A DNA stretch of 64,000 nt from Prochlorococcus sp. AG-363-C02 (GTDB lineage: Bacteria; Cyanobacteriota; Cyanobacteriia; PCC-6307; Cyanobiaceae): assembly GCA_003278345.1 (NCBI GenBank), contig QCFH01000003.1, positions 1 to 64,000 on the forward strand, written 5' to 3'. A program made the position numbers and the translations under genes. Each line of letters opens with the position of its first letter. The first letter of the stretch is position 1. A model generated the notes under the pieces. The model was not told the origin of the DNA. It did not search any database and saw only the letters and a list, made by a program, of their open reading frames with translations. Positions 33,954 through 43,246 of this stretch are shown one piece after another.

Positions 33954-34592
33954 ATGTGCGGAAGATTTGAGTTGATGAGTGAATTTGAGGAACTGCCACC
34001 TCAATTAAAGGAAAATCTGCCAAAAGGTTTCGCAGAGAAGTACGCACAGCAAGAGTTAATTAGACCGACAGACCCTGTTCTGGTTCTAAAAAACGAAGGG
34101 AAAACAACTACTTCCATAATGCTATGGGGATTTATATCTGAATGGTCTAAGGATCCTTTTAATAAAGAAAGATCAAATCCATTTAATGCAAGGGCTGAAA
34201 CTGTTGCAGAGAAAAAATTATTTCGAGCAAGTTGGAGACATAAAAGATGTCTACTTCCTGCCAGTGGATTTTTTGAAGCTGGTCATCGTATTAGTAGAAA
34301 AGATAGTCAACCATTTTGGTTGGGAGGAATATGGAATAGATGGATGTCAACAGATGGTAGCGAGTTGGAAAGTTGTTGCGTTCTAACTACTGAAGCAAAT
34401 GAACTAATAAAATCAGTACATAATCGAATGCCAGTTGTGATTCCTAAAGGATTAGAAGAAGAGTGGATAGCTTCAGTCAAGAACGCAACAGATTTGAGAG
34501 CACTAGAACCGATGTTGGGTGTCTGGAGTTCAGATGAATGGAAAGTAGAGCTGATTAATAAACCACTAACCTCTCAAATGAGTTTGTTCTAA
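33954..34592 (+). CDS. SRAP domain protein (HMCES/YedK type)
   Basis: 212 residues. MCGRFELM puts the catalytic Cys at position 2, exposed after Met removal. NPFNARAETV, CLLPASGFFEAG (active-site Glu) and HNRMPVVIP (His) complete the SRAP active site. These proteins form a thiazolidine crosslink with abasic sites in single-stranded DNA and protect forks. Full length and intact. Confidence 0.92.
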   Translation: MCGRFELMSEFEELPPQLKENLPKGFAEKYAQQELIRPTDPVLVLKNEGKTTTSIMLWGFISEWSKDPFNKERSNPFNARAETVAEKKLFRASWRHKRCLLPASGFFEAGHRISRKDSQPFWLGGIWNRWMSTDGSELESCCVLTTEANELIKSVHNRMPVVIPKGLEEEWIASVKNATDLRALEPMLGVWSSDEWKVELINKPLTSQMSLF

Positions 34593-34737
34593 TAGGGAGA
34601 CATCTTGCATTTGATTAAGTGTGTATGAGTAAAAGAAATTTATATCTTCTTTTAAAGTTTATTCAATATGAGGCCACTAAGGTTTTAATTGTTTTTACTA
34701 TGAAAATGAATTGAAAAAGCTCTTTACTAAGAATTAA

Positions 34738-34965
34738 GGAAGAGAACCTCCCACTCGTGAAGAATGGGAAGGTTTATATAGTAAGGATTTCAAATTTACT
34801 GATCTTACTCAAAAGAAGATTGAAATAGATGCATATTTCACGACTCAGGATTCATTGATAAAGAGGTGTGATGATGTCTATTTAGAGACCCATGCAACTG
34901 CAATAAATAAAGATGTGACCTTCATTGAGTGGACGATGTGGCCAAAGATCAAAGCTTGGAATTAA
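34738..34965 (+). pseudogene. Gene remnant without a start
   Basis: Open frame of 75 codons: REPPTREEWEGLYSKDFKFT, DLTQKKIEIDAYFTTQDSL and an end with FIEWTMWPKIKAWN. It looks like real protein, but no ATG, GTG or TTG lies before the middle. Probably a truncated C-terminal piece. Confidence 0.4.
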
Positions 34966-35355
34966 TTTTTCCAGGTAAAACAAGACTATCTTTTAATTAC
35001 AAAGGAATGTTAGTAGTATATTGAGATTATTTTGATTTTTGCTCAGGCACTTTAGCTCTATACCATTGATGTAATTTTTTTAGGTGGTTGTATAAAGAGG
35101 CTTGTTGATTAAATAAGTTGTCTTCACTAAGAATGCATAGTCATTATTTTTTCTTTATAAAAAGACAGAAATATTATTCAAGATGCTAGAGAAGTCCTCT
35201 GTCTAGGTGGAGTGAGATACATTCCCCAAATAAGCGCCTATATAAAGAACGTATTTATGTTCTTATCCATCTTTTCCCCTCAGGCCTTTTCCAAAGCAAT
35301 GAATATATTGATTCAATAGCTTTCTGATTTTTTGGAAGATTACAAGCAGGATAAG
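34966..35355. other. Gap, no gene seen
   Basis: Only frames under 22 codons. Likely decayed sequence. Confidence 0.35.
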
Positions 35356-35466
35356 ATGATTTGTGCTTCATTTGTTATTTCTCTTGGGCTTATTTTATAT
35401 CTAGAAAAAAAACTTTATTTTGACATGAGTGAAAAAGCGAGAGTATTAGCACCTATAAAACGATAA
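35356..35466 (+). CDS. Possible small membrane peptide
   Basis: 36 residues: MICASFVISLGLILYLEKKL then a basic end (APIKR). Five bases before the next small ORF. Weak support. Confidence 0.35.
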   Translation: MICASFVISLGLILYLEKKLYFDMSEKARVLAPIKR

Positions 35467-35471
35467 TAAGT

Positions 35472-35564
35472 ATGAATGGACAGAAGTATTCGGTTACTCT
35501 CTTAGACAATAAGAGCTTTTTTAACATTACAGAAAGTAAGATTCTTCCTAAGATGAGGGTGTAA
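35472..35564 (+). CDS. Possible small peptide
   Basis: 30 residues: MNGQKYSVTLLDNKSFFNIT then ESKILPKMRV. Protein-like, but could be a fragment. Confidence 0.3.
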   Translation: MNGQKYSVTLLDNKSFFNITESKILPKMRV

Positions 35565-35681
35565 AAAAAAAATCAAGGCCCCTCAAAGTGGTTGTCATAC
35601 TTATTGCTATTAAAAGTTGACTTTGGAAAACCTTAAAAAAATTCAAGTTAAGATTTCTATTTATAGAAGTTCTTCATTTAT

Positions 35682-35810
35682 TTAATAGTGAGGAGGTTTT
35701 GAGTCCTCAAGGGGGAAATAGGGTTCACTTTCTTCATCAGGATTGTTTTCCTTCGAGTATTCCTCTGAAGGAAATAATGAGTCTTTATCAAGCTTTTTTT
35801 TCTCAATCAT
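35682..35810 (-). CDS. Small acidic protein
   Basis: 42 residues: MIEKKKLDKDSLFPSEEYSK then Glu/Pro-rich tail. ATG overlaps the stop of the upstream membrane peptide (ATGA), so translation is coupled. Confidence 0.5.
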   Translation of the reverse strand: MIEKKKLDKDSLFPSEEYSKENNPDEESEPYFPLEDSKPPHY

Positions 35811-35923
35811 AATATTATTGAAGTGATTAAAAATATTACTACCCCAAGTAATGTAAAGAGGACTATGCCTGCAAGCAAAAAGAAAAAATATTTCTGAATA
35901 TTCGCCGCAAAGTCATTTTCCAT
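35807..35923 (-). CDS. Small membrane protein
   Basis: 38 residues, one span (YFFFLLAGIVLFTLLGVVIF). First gene of a coupled pair with the acidic protein. Not recognised. Confidence 0.5.
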   Translation of the reverse strand: MENDFAANIQKYFFFLLAGIVLFTLLGVVIFLITSIIL

Positions 35924-36113
35924 AAACACATGATGACGCTTTTACGGCAAAATTTGCATTTGCGTAATTTATCTTCTCCTTGTTGTTTGTAATTGTCTAT
36001 TTATTAATCTCCAACAATTCATCATTAATAGCTGCTTGTTATTAAAAAATCAATTTAAAAATTTGTTTAATTACCAAAAATATTGTTTCTTATTGAATTA
36101 CAGGCGTGTCGCT

Positions 36114-36284
36114 TTATTCATTAAGCAGTCTTTCTAGGCGCTTCTTTTGCTCAAGTAATGGGTCTTTATCCATATCGATTGCTTTTTCAGGTTGCCGTTT
36201 TCTGATTACCATTTTCATCCACCAAAATTGAAGAACTAAAAAAATAGCACCAAGAAACACTAAGTCAATCGTACCTTGTTTCAT
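36114..36284 (-). CDS. Small membrane protein with charged tail
   Basis: 56 residues: span DLVFLGAIFLVLQFWWMKM, then a basic and heptad-like tail (LLEQKKRLERLLNE). Not recognised. Confidence 0.55.
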   Translation of the reverse strand: MKQGTIDLVFLGAIFLVLQFWWMKMVIRKRQPEKAIDMDKDPLLEQKKRLERLLNE

Positions 36285-36667
36285 TTATTAGGGCTCTATT
36301 TTTAGTATTGGTAGCTTAGGTGCATAAAACGCAAAGATTAATGATTGAAATAACCCTCTATATCATCCTTTGAGTTTTTCGAGAGCTTATTGGAAGGATT
36401 CTTGGAGATTTAAAGTCAAGATTGGTGCTTGTAAAAAAAATCCAAGAGCTAATTTCGCAAGATTGTATTGGAGTACGAAGTCTTCGACTGGAATCCTTTT
36501 GCTTAGAGTAAGGTTCTCAGAAATTAGAACTTTTATTTACTTCCAAGCGCGTAAAGAATCTTAGTAAATTATCTCCTTAGGAGGCGATAAGAGACTGAGA
36601 AACATTTGCGCCACTAGATAGGAGATCCCTACTTTGTGACTTTAGTGCTTGGGTGCATAATAGGAAA
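36285..36667. other. Gap, no convincing gene
   Basis: A 64-codon plus-strand frame (36370-36564) starts with TTG and is rich in Arg, Lys and Trp; I do not trust it. Nothing else seen. Confidence 0.35.
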
Positions 36668-36808
36668 ATGATCCCAGAAATTTTTCAGTCACCTGAACCA
36701 GCAAGACAGTTCTCAGCTTGGGGAATTGTGATTGGGATGCTCGTCCTTTTTTTGGGAATGAACATGAGGGTGGAGGTTAAGATTCAGAAAGAAGAAGATG
36801 AAAAATAA
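36668..36808 (+). CDS. Small membrane protein
   Basis: 46 residues: MIPEIFQSPEPARQFSAWGI, span VIGMLVLFLGMNM, charged end. Not recognised. Confidence 0.5.
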   Translation: MIPEIFQSPEPARQFSAWGIVIGMLVLFLGMNMRVEVKIQKEEDEK

Positions 36809-37008
36809 TTATTTATTATTGGGATTATGAGCTCTTTTAATAGCCTTTGGTTTCCAATACTTAAAGAAATTGGTTTTTTTGGCTTGACAATAGACATAGC
36901 TTTTAATAGTTAAAATACAACTTTTTATATTCCAATTTTCAATTGCTTTTTTTATAAGTTGGATTTTTGCGATAATTTCTAATGAAAAAAATAGTACTTT
37001 TATAAAAA

Positions 37009-37224
37009 ATGTCTAAAAACTGGAAGCCTAGTTTTGCGCAAGAGAATGGAATTATTAGTAGAACTGTTGATTTCATTTCTGAGGAGGCTGAAGACTTGAG
37101 ACAAGAGCTGAATTGCCCGCCTGGTTACATTGCTGCACTATTGAGAGCTATTGCAGATAAATTCGAGGATGATTTAAGAAAAAACCAATATTTAAAAGAA
37201 CCTAAGTTGGATTTCTACGCATAA
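37009..37224 (+). CDS. Small protein of the CPP-x-IA-xLR family
   Basis: 71 residues. LNCPPGYIAALLRAIADKFE is the shared core with 6842-7054 and 22852-22971. Helical, cytosolic. Unknown function. Confidence 0.6.
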   Translation: MSKNWKPSFAQENGIISRTVDFISEEAEDLRQELNCPPGYIAALLRAIADKFEDDLRKNQYLKEPKLDFYA

Positions 37225-37329
37225 GGAAAATAATAGAAGTAAATTCTTCAACAAAATTTCAGGTATATAAGCAAGCAAATATTATTTAAATAAAGAGTAG
37301 TGTTAAAAATATATAAATTAATCTAAGCT

Positions 37330-37482
37330 TTATGAAAGCCACATTCCACCGTTTTTGGTTAGTTCTAGAAAACGCTTATTTTGTTTTGATTGTTTATCAA
37401 TAAGTTCTTCAGATTTATTAAATGCATCAGGCCATAGCATTGAAAGCCATGATCTTGTTATGGCTCTAGCGTATGTAACCAT
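37330..37482 (-). CDS. Small protein of unknown function
   Basis: 50 residues: MVTYARAITRSWLSMLWPDA then FNKSEELIDKQSKQNKRFLE. Amphipathic start and charged helix. Not recognised. Confidence 0.45.
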   Translation of the reverse strand: MVTYARAITRSWLSMLWPDAFNKSEELIDKQSKQNKRFLELTKNGGMWLS

Positions 37483-37753
37483 GAAACTAAGCAGAGCTAT
37501 TTTGCTGGTAACTATTTAGTCACCACTCTTTTTATAGCTTTTAATTTGCTTTTTTTTGCATATGTTATGAGATGGACATTAGCTTGTAAGACTGACGAGG
37601 TGTAGGCGATAAACACAAATATTCCCATATATTTTTCTTTGGGTTAAACAAGAATTATTTTTCTTCTTTAAAGATAGATAACGCATTGAGGTTATAGGTT
37701 ACTTGTTTATTCAGAATTTCTTGATTTAATAGAAAGTGTTTATTAAAGATCAA

Positions 37754-37930
37754 ATGTCAACCATTAGAGAAAGAATCAATGCACATCTTCCAATCGTATT
37801 GCAATTGTTAAGCACAGCTTCATTGGTGGTTATTGCCTTGTCAGCATTATGCGGTTCTCAGTCATTAAAGGAATTAGCCGGTTCTCATGAAGGAGGTATG
37901 GTCGAAATTCATAAAGCACATAATCATTAA
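37754..37930 (+). CDS. Small membrane protein
   Basis: 58 residues from MSTIRERINAHLPIVLQLLS, with a span (TASLVVIALSALCG) and a His-rich end (HKAHNH). The GTG at 37736 is an alternative start. Followed by two perfect inverted repeats. Confidence 0.55.
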   Translation: MSTIRERINAHLPIVLQLLSTASLVVIALSALCGSQSLKELAGSHEGGMVEIHKAHNH

Positions 37931-37952
37931 TTTTTTAATAAAAAGTTTCCAG

Positions 37953-38041
37953 TTAATTCCCTTAAGGAATTAATTGACAATCGTTTTAAAGATTAGAGCC
38001 AAGGTTGAATTTTCTGATAGGAAAGGCTCTAATCTTTAAAA
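37953..38041. repeat. Two adjacent perfect inverted repeats
   Basis: First: TTAATTCC CTTAA GGAATTAA (37953-37973). Second: GTTTTAAAGATTAGAGCC (37982-37999) and its exact complement at 38024-38041, an 18-base stem with a 24-base loop. Too AT-rich and without a T run for a standard terminator; maybe a terminator plus RNA structure for the upstream gene. Confidence 0.75.
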
Positions 38042-38133
38042 CCTGAATTGTTGATTATTTTTACTTGAAATGTAGTTGGTCAAATTTTGATTTTATGCCT
38101 TCTGCTTTTTAAAGTTAAAAAAATGTGCAAATT

Positions 38134-38250
38134 TTAAATCATTAGCGAGTGTGGATCTATAAAACCTCCAATTACTCCAATCATCATTGCGAAAGCTACA
38201 AGAACAATTAGAGCAATAGGCCAAATAAATTTTAATTGCAATGGATCCAT
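38134..38250 (-). CDS. Small membrane protein
   Basis: 38 residues: MDPLQLKFIWPIALIVLVAF then MMIGVIGGFIDPHSLMI. One span; resembles small photosystem-type subunits only in size. Confidence 0.5.
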   Translation of the reverse strand: MDPLQLKFIWPIALIVLVAFAMMIGVIGGFIDPHSLMI

Positions 38251-38474
38251 AATGAGCTAACTAACAAAATATATTTGTTCATTATGACTTAATTGATGTT
38301 TTTCCACTTCCTTTAAGAAGTTTTGATGAGATAGCTATTTTATAAAGGTTTTTGTTTTCTTCTATCCAAAAAGGTTGCTACTGGGATTGGGAATTTTTAT
38401 GACCGAAAAAATAAGTAAATTTTCTATTTTCATTATTCATTTATTAGGCTATTACTAGAAGTAGTGGAATTCCT

Positions 38475-38591
38475 ATGTCACTAGCCTATTTGATAATCCC
38501 CATATTAGGGGTATTGCTTTGTCCTTTTACTCTTATTTTCTTTTGGGAAACTTGGAATGAGATGAAATTGAAGAGAATCGCGCGTATTTAA
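38475..38591 (+). CDS. Small membrane protein
   Basis: 38 residues: MSLAYLIIPILGVLLCPFTL then IFFWETWNEMKLKRIARI. One span with a basic tail. Confidence 0.5.
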   Translation: MSLAYLIIPILGVLLCPFTLIFFWETWNEMKLKRIARI

Positions 38592-38629
38592 TTTCTATAG
38601 AACTAAGCATGGTCCTTGTTTAGATAACA

Positions 38630-38767
38630 TTAATCAAGAAACATGCCATATACAGAAATCTCCTTCCTAGTTTTAGAAGATGGAAATTGCTCGTAATATA
38701 GGTATAGCCCACCTGTAAAAAGCAAGAGAAAAAATATTCCAACAATTACAGATTTCTTTCTTAGCAC
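38630..38767 (-). CDS. Small membrane protein
   Basis: 45 residues from GTG, chosen because GGAG lies about 9 bases upstream; a TTG at 38782 is also in frame. Span SVIVGIFFLLLFTGGLYLYY. Not recognised. Confidence 0.4.
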   Translation of the reverse strand: MLRKKSVIVGIFFLLLFTGGLYLYYEQFPSSKTRKEISVYGMFLD

Positions 38768-38976
38768 AAGATCTTGCTCCAATAGTACTTATTAGACCTA
38801 TTAAGTCTCTAATTTTCGATCATTAACAAGAAAAGTTGAAATAATGATTAGCGCAGCAGGCTGCTTAAAGATTATCAGTTGATAGCCATAAGAAAGAAAT
38901 ATCCTTCAAGGCTGGAGGATATTCGTGATTAGTTGACATTTCATAAAAAATCCACTTATTAATCAACCTGCTGTGA

Positions 38977-39168
38977 TCATGCTGCACGACTTCTGTTGAT
39001 CCTCATGTTGTCATTATTAAGTGGAGGATAAGTAAATTCATCTCTATACAGCTTCTTCTTAATTTGACGTGCTCTTTTAAAGAGCCCCATGGCTTCTTTT
39101 CTCCCAACTGCTTTATTGGCTTCAAGCATGATTCTTTCATACTCTTTATTTAATTGTGCTTTAGTCAT
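38977..39168 (-). CDS. Small basic protein, paralog of 26942
   Basis: 63 residues: MTKAQLNKEYERIMLEANKA then GRKEAMGLFKRARQIKKKLY. Aligns with 26942-27097. The bases upstream of both share ATCTCTTT-x-GAGAT and AGATATCAC elements. Sits divergent to the second histone-like gene. Confidence 0.6.
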   Translation of the reverse strand: MTKAQLNKEYERIMLEANKAVGRKEAMGLFKRARQIKKKLYRDEFTYPPLNNDNMRINRSRAA

Positions 39169-39649
39169 AGATGATTCTTTTGTGTAAGTGTTGTTGGTTT
39201 ATTAATTTGGTTTGCCAGTAGCACTTCGTTATGGACCTACTGCTTCTAGTTAAATCTCTTTCGAGATAAACAAAAGATATCACCTTCTTCCCTTAAGAGT
39301 AAGTAGTGGCGATGAAAAATATAAGTATCAGTAGCTTGTTGCAATTTTTAGAGGTGTATATATTCTGTTGTCACCAAGACTAACGATGTCTATCAAGATC
39401 ATTCTAAAGCATTGTTTTAAATAGAATGGAATCATTTTTAGGAATTATTCTTATATCAAGCAATAAAGTAAATATAATGTATCCATTGGCTTAATGAAGG
39501 AATTGCTGAATCTATATTTGTTGGAGATATTTTAAGCTTCAGCGCCAATAGGTTGCTTATTTATCTATGAGATGACAAAGCTTAGGTCATCAATTTGATT
39601 CTTATACCCTATTTATGGTAGAGATAGAAATAAGAGATTAACTACTTTA
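39169..39649. promoter_or_regulatory. Divergent intergenic region with conserved 5' leader of the histone-like gene, copy 2
   Basis: 39593-39645 is nearly identical to 27966-28018 (TTTGATTCTTATACCCTATT onward). Near 39255-39285 the pair ATCTCTTTCGAGAT and AGATATCACC also recurs near 27180. No gene between. Confidence 0.55.
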
Positions 39650-40099
39650 ATGGCTCAACTAACTATTAAGGTCTCTGCGAAAGCAGAATCTATGATTGCT
39701 CAACTTCAGAAGGAGATCTTTAATCGTAGACGTAAGAAAATTACTGCACATGGTGTAGTTGAAGCCCTTGTAGAAAGCGGAGCCAAGTCCCAGTCTGACA
39801 AGCGTTACGCATCATCTTGGAAGAATCTTATTAAGGATATTGAAAAGGCTGCCAAACAGTCCGAAATTCATGGCAGCAAACCAGCGAGTGTATCTGCTGA
39901 AGAATGGGCAATGCTTCTTGCACATAGAACACGTAAAGGTTCTACTGCAAAGAAGTCAGCTGCTAAAAAAGCAGTCAAAAAGAAATCAGTTGCAAAGAAA
40001 CCCGAAGCGAGCAAAGCCACACCTTTAACAACAGTCGCCCCAAGAAAGGCCAGACGAACTAAAAGATCACCTGCTAAGGCAGCAGCCAAGCTTGCTTAA
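39650..40099 (+). CDS. Histone H1-like DNA-binding protein, copy 2
   Basis: 149 residues. The N-terminal ~97 residues differ from copy 1 at only a few positions; the Lys/Ala tail is about 24 residues shorter (SAAKKAVKKKSVAKK). The DNA differs mostly at third codon positions, so both copies are under selection rather than freshly duplicated. Role: nonspecific DNA compaction, by inference. Confidence 0.85.
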   Translation: MAQLTIKVSAKAESMIAQLQKEIFNRRRKKITAHGVVEALVESGAKSQSDKRYASSWKNLIKDIEKAAKQSEIHGSKPASVSAEEWAMLLAHRTRKGSTAKKSAAKKAVKKKSVAKKPEASKATPLTTVAPRKARRTKRSPAKAAAKLA

Positions 40100-40116
40100 A
40101 TTGGTCAAGTTAAACT

Positions 40117-40154
40117 GAAACTAAAAAGAGGCAATAACGCCCCTTTTTAGTTTC
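40117..40154 (+). terminator. Rho-independent terminator
   Basis: GAAACTAAAAAG-a-GGC / GCC-c-CTTTTTAGTTTC hairpin just after the histone-like gene. Confidence 0.85.
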
Positions 40155-40211
40155 AACACCTAGTGAGAATTGTATTGGCTATTTCGAATAAACATAAAGT
40201 AAATTAGTTAT

Positions 40212-40322
40212 ATGAATAATGATTTTGTTTGGTCTGTTAATTTGATGATGCTCTTATTGATGGTTGGAGTTTTCTGGTGCCTGTATTACATCTTTACTTA
40301 CGATTCGAAAAATCCTCTTTAG
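40212..40322 (+). CDS. Small membrane protein
   Basis: 36 residues, span VNLMMLLLMVGVFWCLYYIF. Its TAG abuts the next ATG, so coupled with the secreted protein. Confidence 0.55.
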   Translation: MNNDFVWSVNLMMLLLMVGVFWCLYYIFTYDSKNPL

Positions 40323-40577
40323 ATGAAAAGTTTTAAGCAGTTTATTCTTATAGCTTGTTTCTTCTTTGTTCTATTTGCCTTCTCAACAGGAGCTAGATCT
40401 TACGAGCAGGAAATGCTAGTTGATTGTATTTCAAGTGCTAAAGGGAATCCATCAATCGAAGGTGCCTCTGAAAGCTCTATAGAGAACTATTGTGATTGTG
40501 CTCTCGATTTAATCGTTGACCAAAGTAAAGACGTTAGAGAATCAGGCTATGAATGTGCAGTAATGAATTTTCAATAA
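40323..40577 (+). CDS. Small secreted Cys-bearing protein
   Basis: 84 residues. Signal peptide MKSFKQFILIACFFFVLFAF ending near ARS. Four Cys in the mature part (VDCISSAKG, YCDCALDL, ECAVM), consistent with two disulfides. Not recognised. Confidence 0.6.
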   Translation: MKSFKQFILIACFFFVLFAFSTGARSYEQEMLVDCISSAKGNPSIEGASESSIENYCDCALDLIVDQSKDVRESGYECAVMNFQ

Positions 40578-40833
40578 TGAAATTGGTTTAATTCCTTGGA
40601 GTAATAAATCACTTGCTTTAGGCCCAATTTTTGTTTCTAAAAATATTTATGCCTAAGTTTTTATTGACTTCTGTAAGCTAATTCTTAAAAGAAAGAATGC
40701 AGCTTATGTCAAAAAAATGGAATATATAATTTAGCCGTGTGATTTAATTGCTAATTAGATTAAAAATGCATTATTGTTGGTTCCTAGAAGCATACTTTGC
40801 TCTTAGACAAACTGATTGGATTAGCTTTGAATT

Positions 40834-40998
40834 ATGGATTGGGATTCTGCAAGAAAACATTGCTTAGAACGCAATTGGAAGTGGTCTCTAGATTTAATAG
40901 ATCAAGCTCAAAAGGAAATTAAAGAACTGGAAGAGAAGCTTAAAAAATGCGAAGATCAGCAGAAAGCACAACGTTTATACAATGCGTGTAATTATTGA
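40834..40998 (+). CDS. Short coiled-coil protein
   Basis: 54 residues: MDWDSARKHCLERNWKWSLD then a heptad-rich helix (QKEIKELEEKLKKCEDQQ). Not recognised. Confidence 0.5.
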   Translation: MDWDSARKHCLERNWKWSLDLIDQAQKEIKELEEKLKKCEDQQKAQRLYNACNY

Positions 40999-41153
40999 TA
41001 AAGATTATTTTTAATATTTTGCTTAAAAGGGTACTTATTTTTTATTTTTGCCATAACTATAAAACCTCTATTGACTTGTAAAAGCTATGATATATTCCTT
41101 TATACTTGTTTTTGAAGTTTAGATTTGGTGAATTTTTCGTGTTGGCTGATCAG

Positions 41154-41406
41154 ATGGTATTAAGATAATTATTAGTGTATTAATTTCATCAGCATTGATA
41201 ATTTTGTTAAATATAAAAGCCGGACGCTTTGTTTTTAGAAGCCCTATAGTAGGAATCATAAGTATCTTGCTAACGACATTTCTCATCTATAGAAGTTCGC
41301 AATCTTTTGTGAATAAAATTGATAGCTGGATAGATATTAAAAAAATGAAATTATTAAATCTAGAGATATAATTGATGTTGAAGTGATCTTTAAGGAGGAT
41401 GCTTAA
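41154..41406 (+). pseudogene. Frameshifted small membrane protein
   Basis: KIIISVLISSALIILLNIKA, GIISILLTTFLIYRS and SWIDIKK in one frame, then NEIIKSRDIIDVEVIFKEDA in another. The break is at the A run near 41340-41346; a second slip separates the ATG at 41154. Two spans and an acidic end when joined. Confidence 0.5.
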
Positions 41407-41525
41407 CCTTCATATAATTAGTTAATAATACTATTCTAAGTATTAAATAGTACAACTTAGAATAACTCTTCAGATAAAGTTGATTTATTGATTTATAAAG
41501 AATAGAAAAAATCTTTTTAAGTTGG

Positions 41526-41687
41526 TTAAAAACCTTTTAGAGATTTTGCTCCTAATTGAATTTCTAGTTCCATTTTTCTTGCAATAAGTTTCTCTTCCCT
41601 CTTTATGAACCGCATCCCAAACCAAGCAACACCTAAGCCAATAACTGCTGGTAAAGCAGTAGTCGTAACTCTTGCAAGAGAATTCAT
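41526..41687 (-). CDS. Small membrane protein
   Basis: 53 residues: MNSLARVTTTALPAVIGLGV, span into WFGM, then a charged helix (REEKLIARKMELEIQL). Six bases after the upstream gene, so same operon. Confidence 0.6.
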   Translation of the reverse strand: MNSLARVTTTALPAVIGLGVAWFGMRFIKREEKLIARKMELEIQLGAKSLKGF

Positions 41688-41693
41688 CTCAAT

Positions 41694-41939
41694 TTATTCG
41701 AAAGGTGCTTGCACTGCTTTTGATTCTTTTTCTTCCCAAGGATCATCTATTAGTAGACTTGACCCTGCTATTTTATTTAGCTTTCTCTTGATAGCAAGAG
41801 CTTTCCACTCACACCACATGTCATTAATCAGCCATTGCTGGTTTTGACTCTGTGCCCCATTCTCAAGCAATTTTAGTTGGAAAGACTTGAGCCCCTGCTT
41901 CCATCGCTTGTACTCTTCTTTCCAGTTTTCGTCGTTCAT
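41694..41939 (-). CDS. Small Trp-rich cytosolic protein
   Basis: 81 residues: MNDENWKEEYKRWKQGLKSF, NQQWLINDMWCEWKALAI. Charged with seven Trp. First gene of a two-gene operon. Not recognised. Confidence 0.6.
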   Translation of the reverse strand: MNDENWKEEYKRWKQGLKSFQLKLLENGAQSQNQQWLINDMWCEWKALAIKRKLNKIAGSSLLIDDPWEEKESKAVQAPFE

Positions 41940-42100
41940 ACAGCCTAGCTTTTCTTAAACTAATAATCCTGCAGATAAGCTTTAATGCAAGTCCTCTTTA
42001 TTCAATCTCTTTAAAAATTTTTTGGTTTAGAATAAGACTATATAAATTCTTGATATTCTAAATTCAAAGATTTCCTTTCACCTATAAATTGGTTTGATTT

Positions 42101-42505
42101 ATGACGCCTGTTAAAAAGGATTCTGATCCCTTGGAGAATTTCACACAGGAACAATTTGCCAACCTTGGTGAGTCAATTGAAGCTTTAGATCAAGATGAAA
42201 AAAGGTGGAATCAGCAGAAGATGGAGGACGCAGAAACAAGAAAATTAGAAAAAAGATCCTTTAGGAATTTTAAAAAATCTTCTCTTGAGATAATTAATAG
42301 ACTACTATTCTTTTTATTTTTAGGAAGCTTCTTTTTTTCATTCTTTTCTGTTTACGCAATAAGTCATTGGTGGTTTTTGGGATATGTTTTTAGTGCTTTT
42401 TCATGTATTTTGTATCTTCCAAACAGAAAAGCTCTTAAAGAATTAATTGCAGCTTGGCCTAACATCGAAGATTTATTAAAAAAAAAGAGAATGTGGTATA
42501 AATAA
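42101..42505 (+). CDS. Two-span membrane protein
   Basis: 134 residues: charged helical N-terminus (LGESIEALDQDEKRWNQQKM), then two spans (INRLLFFLFLGSFFFSFFSV; WWFLGYVFSAFSCILYL) and a basic end. Not recognised. Confidence 0.6.
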   Translation: MTPVKKDSDPLENFTQEQFANLGESIEALDQDEKRWNQQKMEDAETRKLEKRSFRNFKKSSLEIINRLLFFLFLGSFFFSFFSVYAISHWWFLGYVFSAFSCILYLPNRKALKELIAAWPNIEDLLKKKRMWYK

Positions 42506-42535
42506 TCGGAGTCTTAACTCTAAATTCTTTTGATT

Positions 42536-42658
42536 TTAAAAATATATTCGAGTTAATGGTTTTTTTATGAGTATAAATACTAAAAATCCTCGAGTGCTAG
42601 CAATGAAAATAGATAGAATTGCAAGTGCCACGCAAGTCTGACAGTGAGGGAATCCCAT
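42536..42658 (-). CDS. Small membrane protein with CxxC
   Basis: 40 residues: MGFPHCQTCVALAILSIFIA then STRGFLVFILIKKP. CQTC at the start could bind metal or be redox-active. Convergent with the two-span protein gene. Confidence 0.4.
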   Translation of the reverse strand: MGFPHCQTCVALAILSIFIASTRGFLVFILIKKPLTRIYF

Positions 42659-43246
42659 TTAAAATTTAAAATCCATTCCTTCTTTCTAAACTCTTTTCAC
42701 AAAAAAATCTGAAGATATTAATTAAAAATCATCAAGAATAATTTCTCTCCTTTAATAAAAAGTTTACTGCTTTGCTAAAGCCAGTAAAGCAATTTCTTCA
42801 AATAGACTGTCAAGATTAGATTTATAGGTTTTGATTCAATAGAATTTTATAAATCAGGTGTTTTTACTCTTTTCATAGAAAAGTTCAATTTCTAAAGTCT
42901 CTGTAGGGGTCTAAGCTCGTACATAGATACAGAAAGAGCTGGACTCAAAGGGGGGCATCGAAATACGTCCCCCTTATTAATTCATAGCATTTAAATAGAT
43001 AGGGTTTACCCTCTAATAATCAATATTCAAAAGATCAATTTCAATTAAGCTTTAATTTTGAGGATTGATTTTCTGTAGGAGCCTGTTTCTTGACTTATTG
43101 CTTGGATTCATGAAAACACTGCATTAAATTGAGCAAAGCTTCATTTATTTGATTGGTAATTCAGTTGCATACTTCACATTTGGTAGACGGCACATCAAAC
43201 ACTTGCTAAAAAAAGTATTAACCAATACTTTTTGGAAACTTTTTGT
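42659..43246. other. Gap with one hairpin
   Basis: At 42949-42976 AAGGGGG ... CCCCCTT forms a 7-pair stem with a 13-base loop, not followed by a clear T run. Possibly the end of a small RNA. No ORF seen. Confidence 0.35.

Noticed and set aside
36370-36564. 64-codon TTG-started ORF
   Set aside because: Skewed composition, weak start, no relatives in the window; kept only as a remark in the gap entry.
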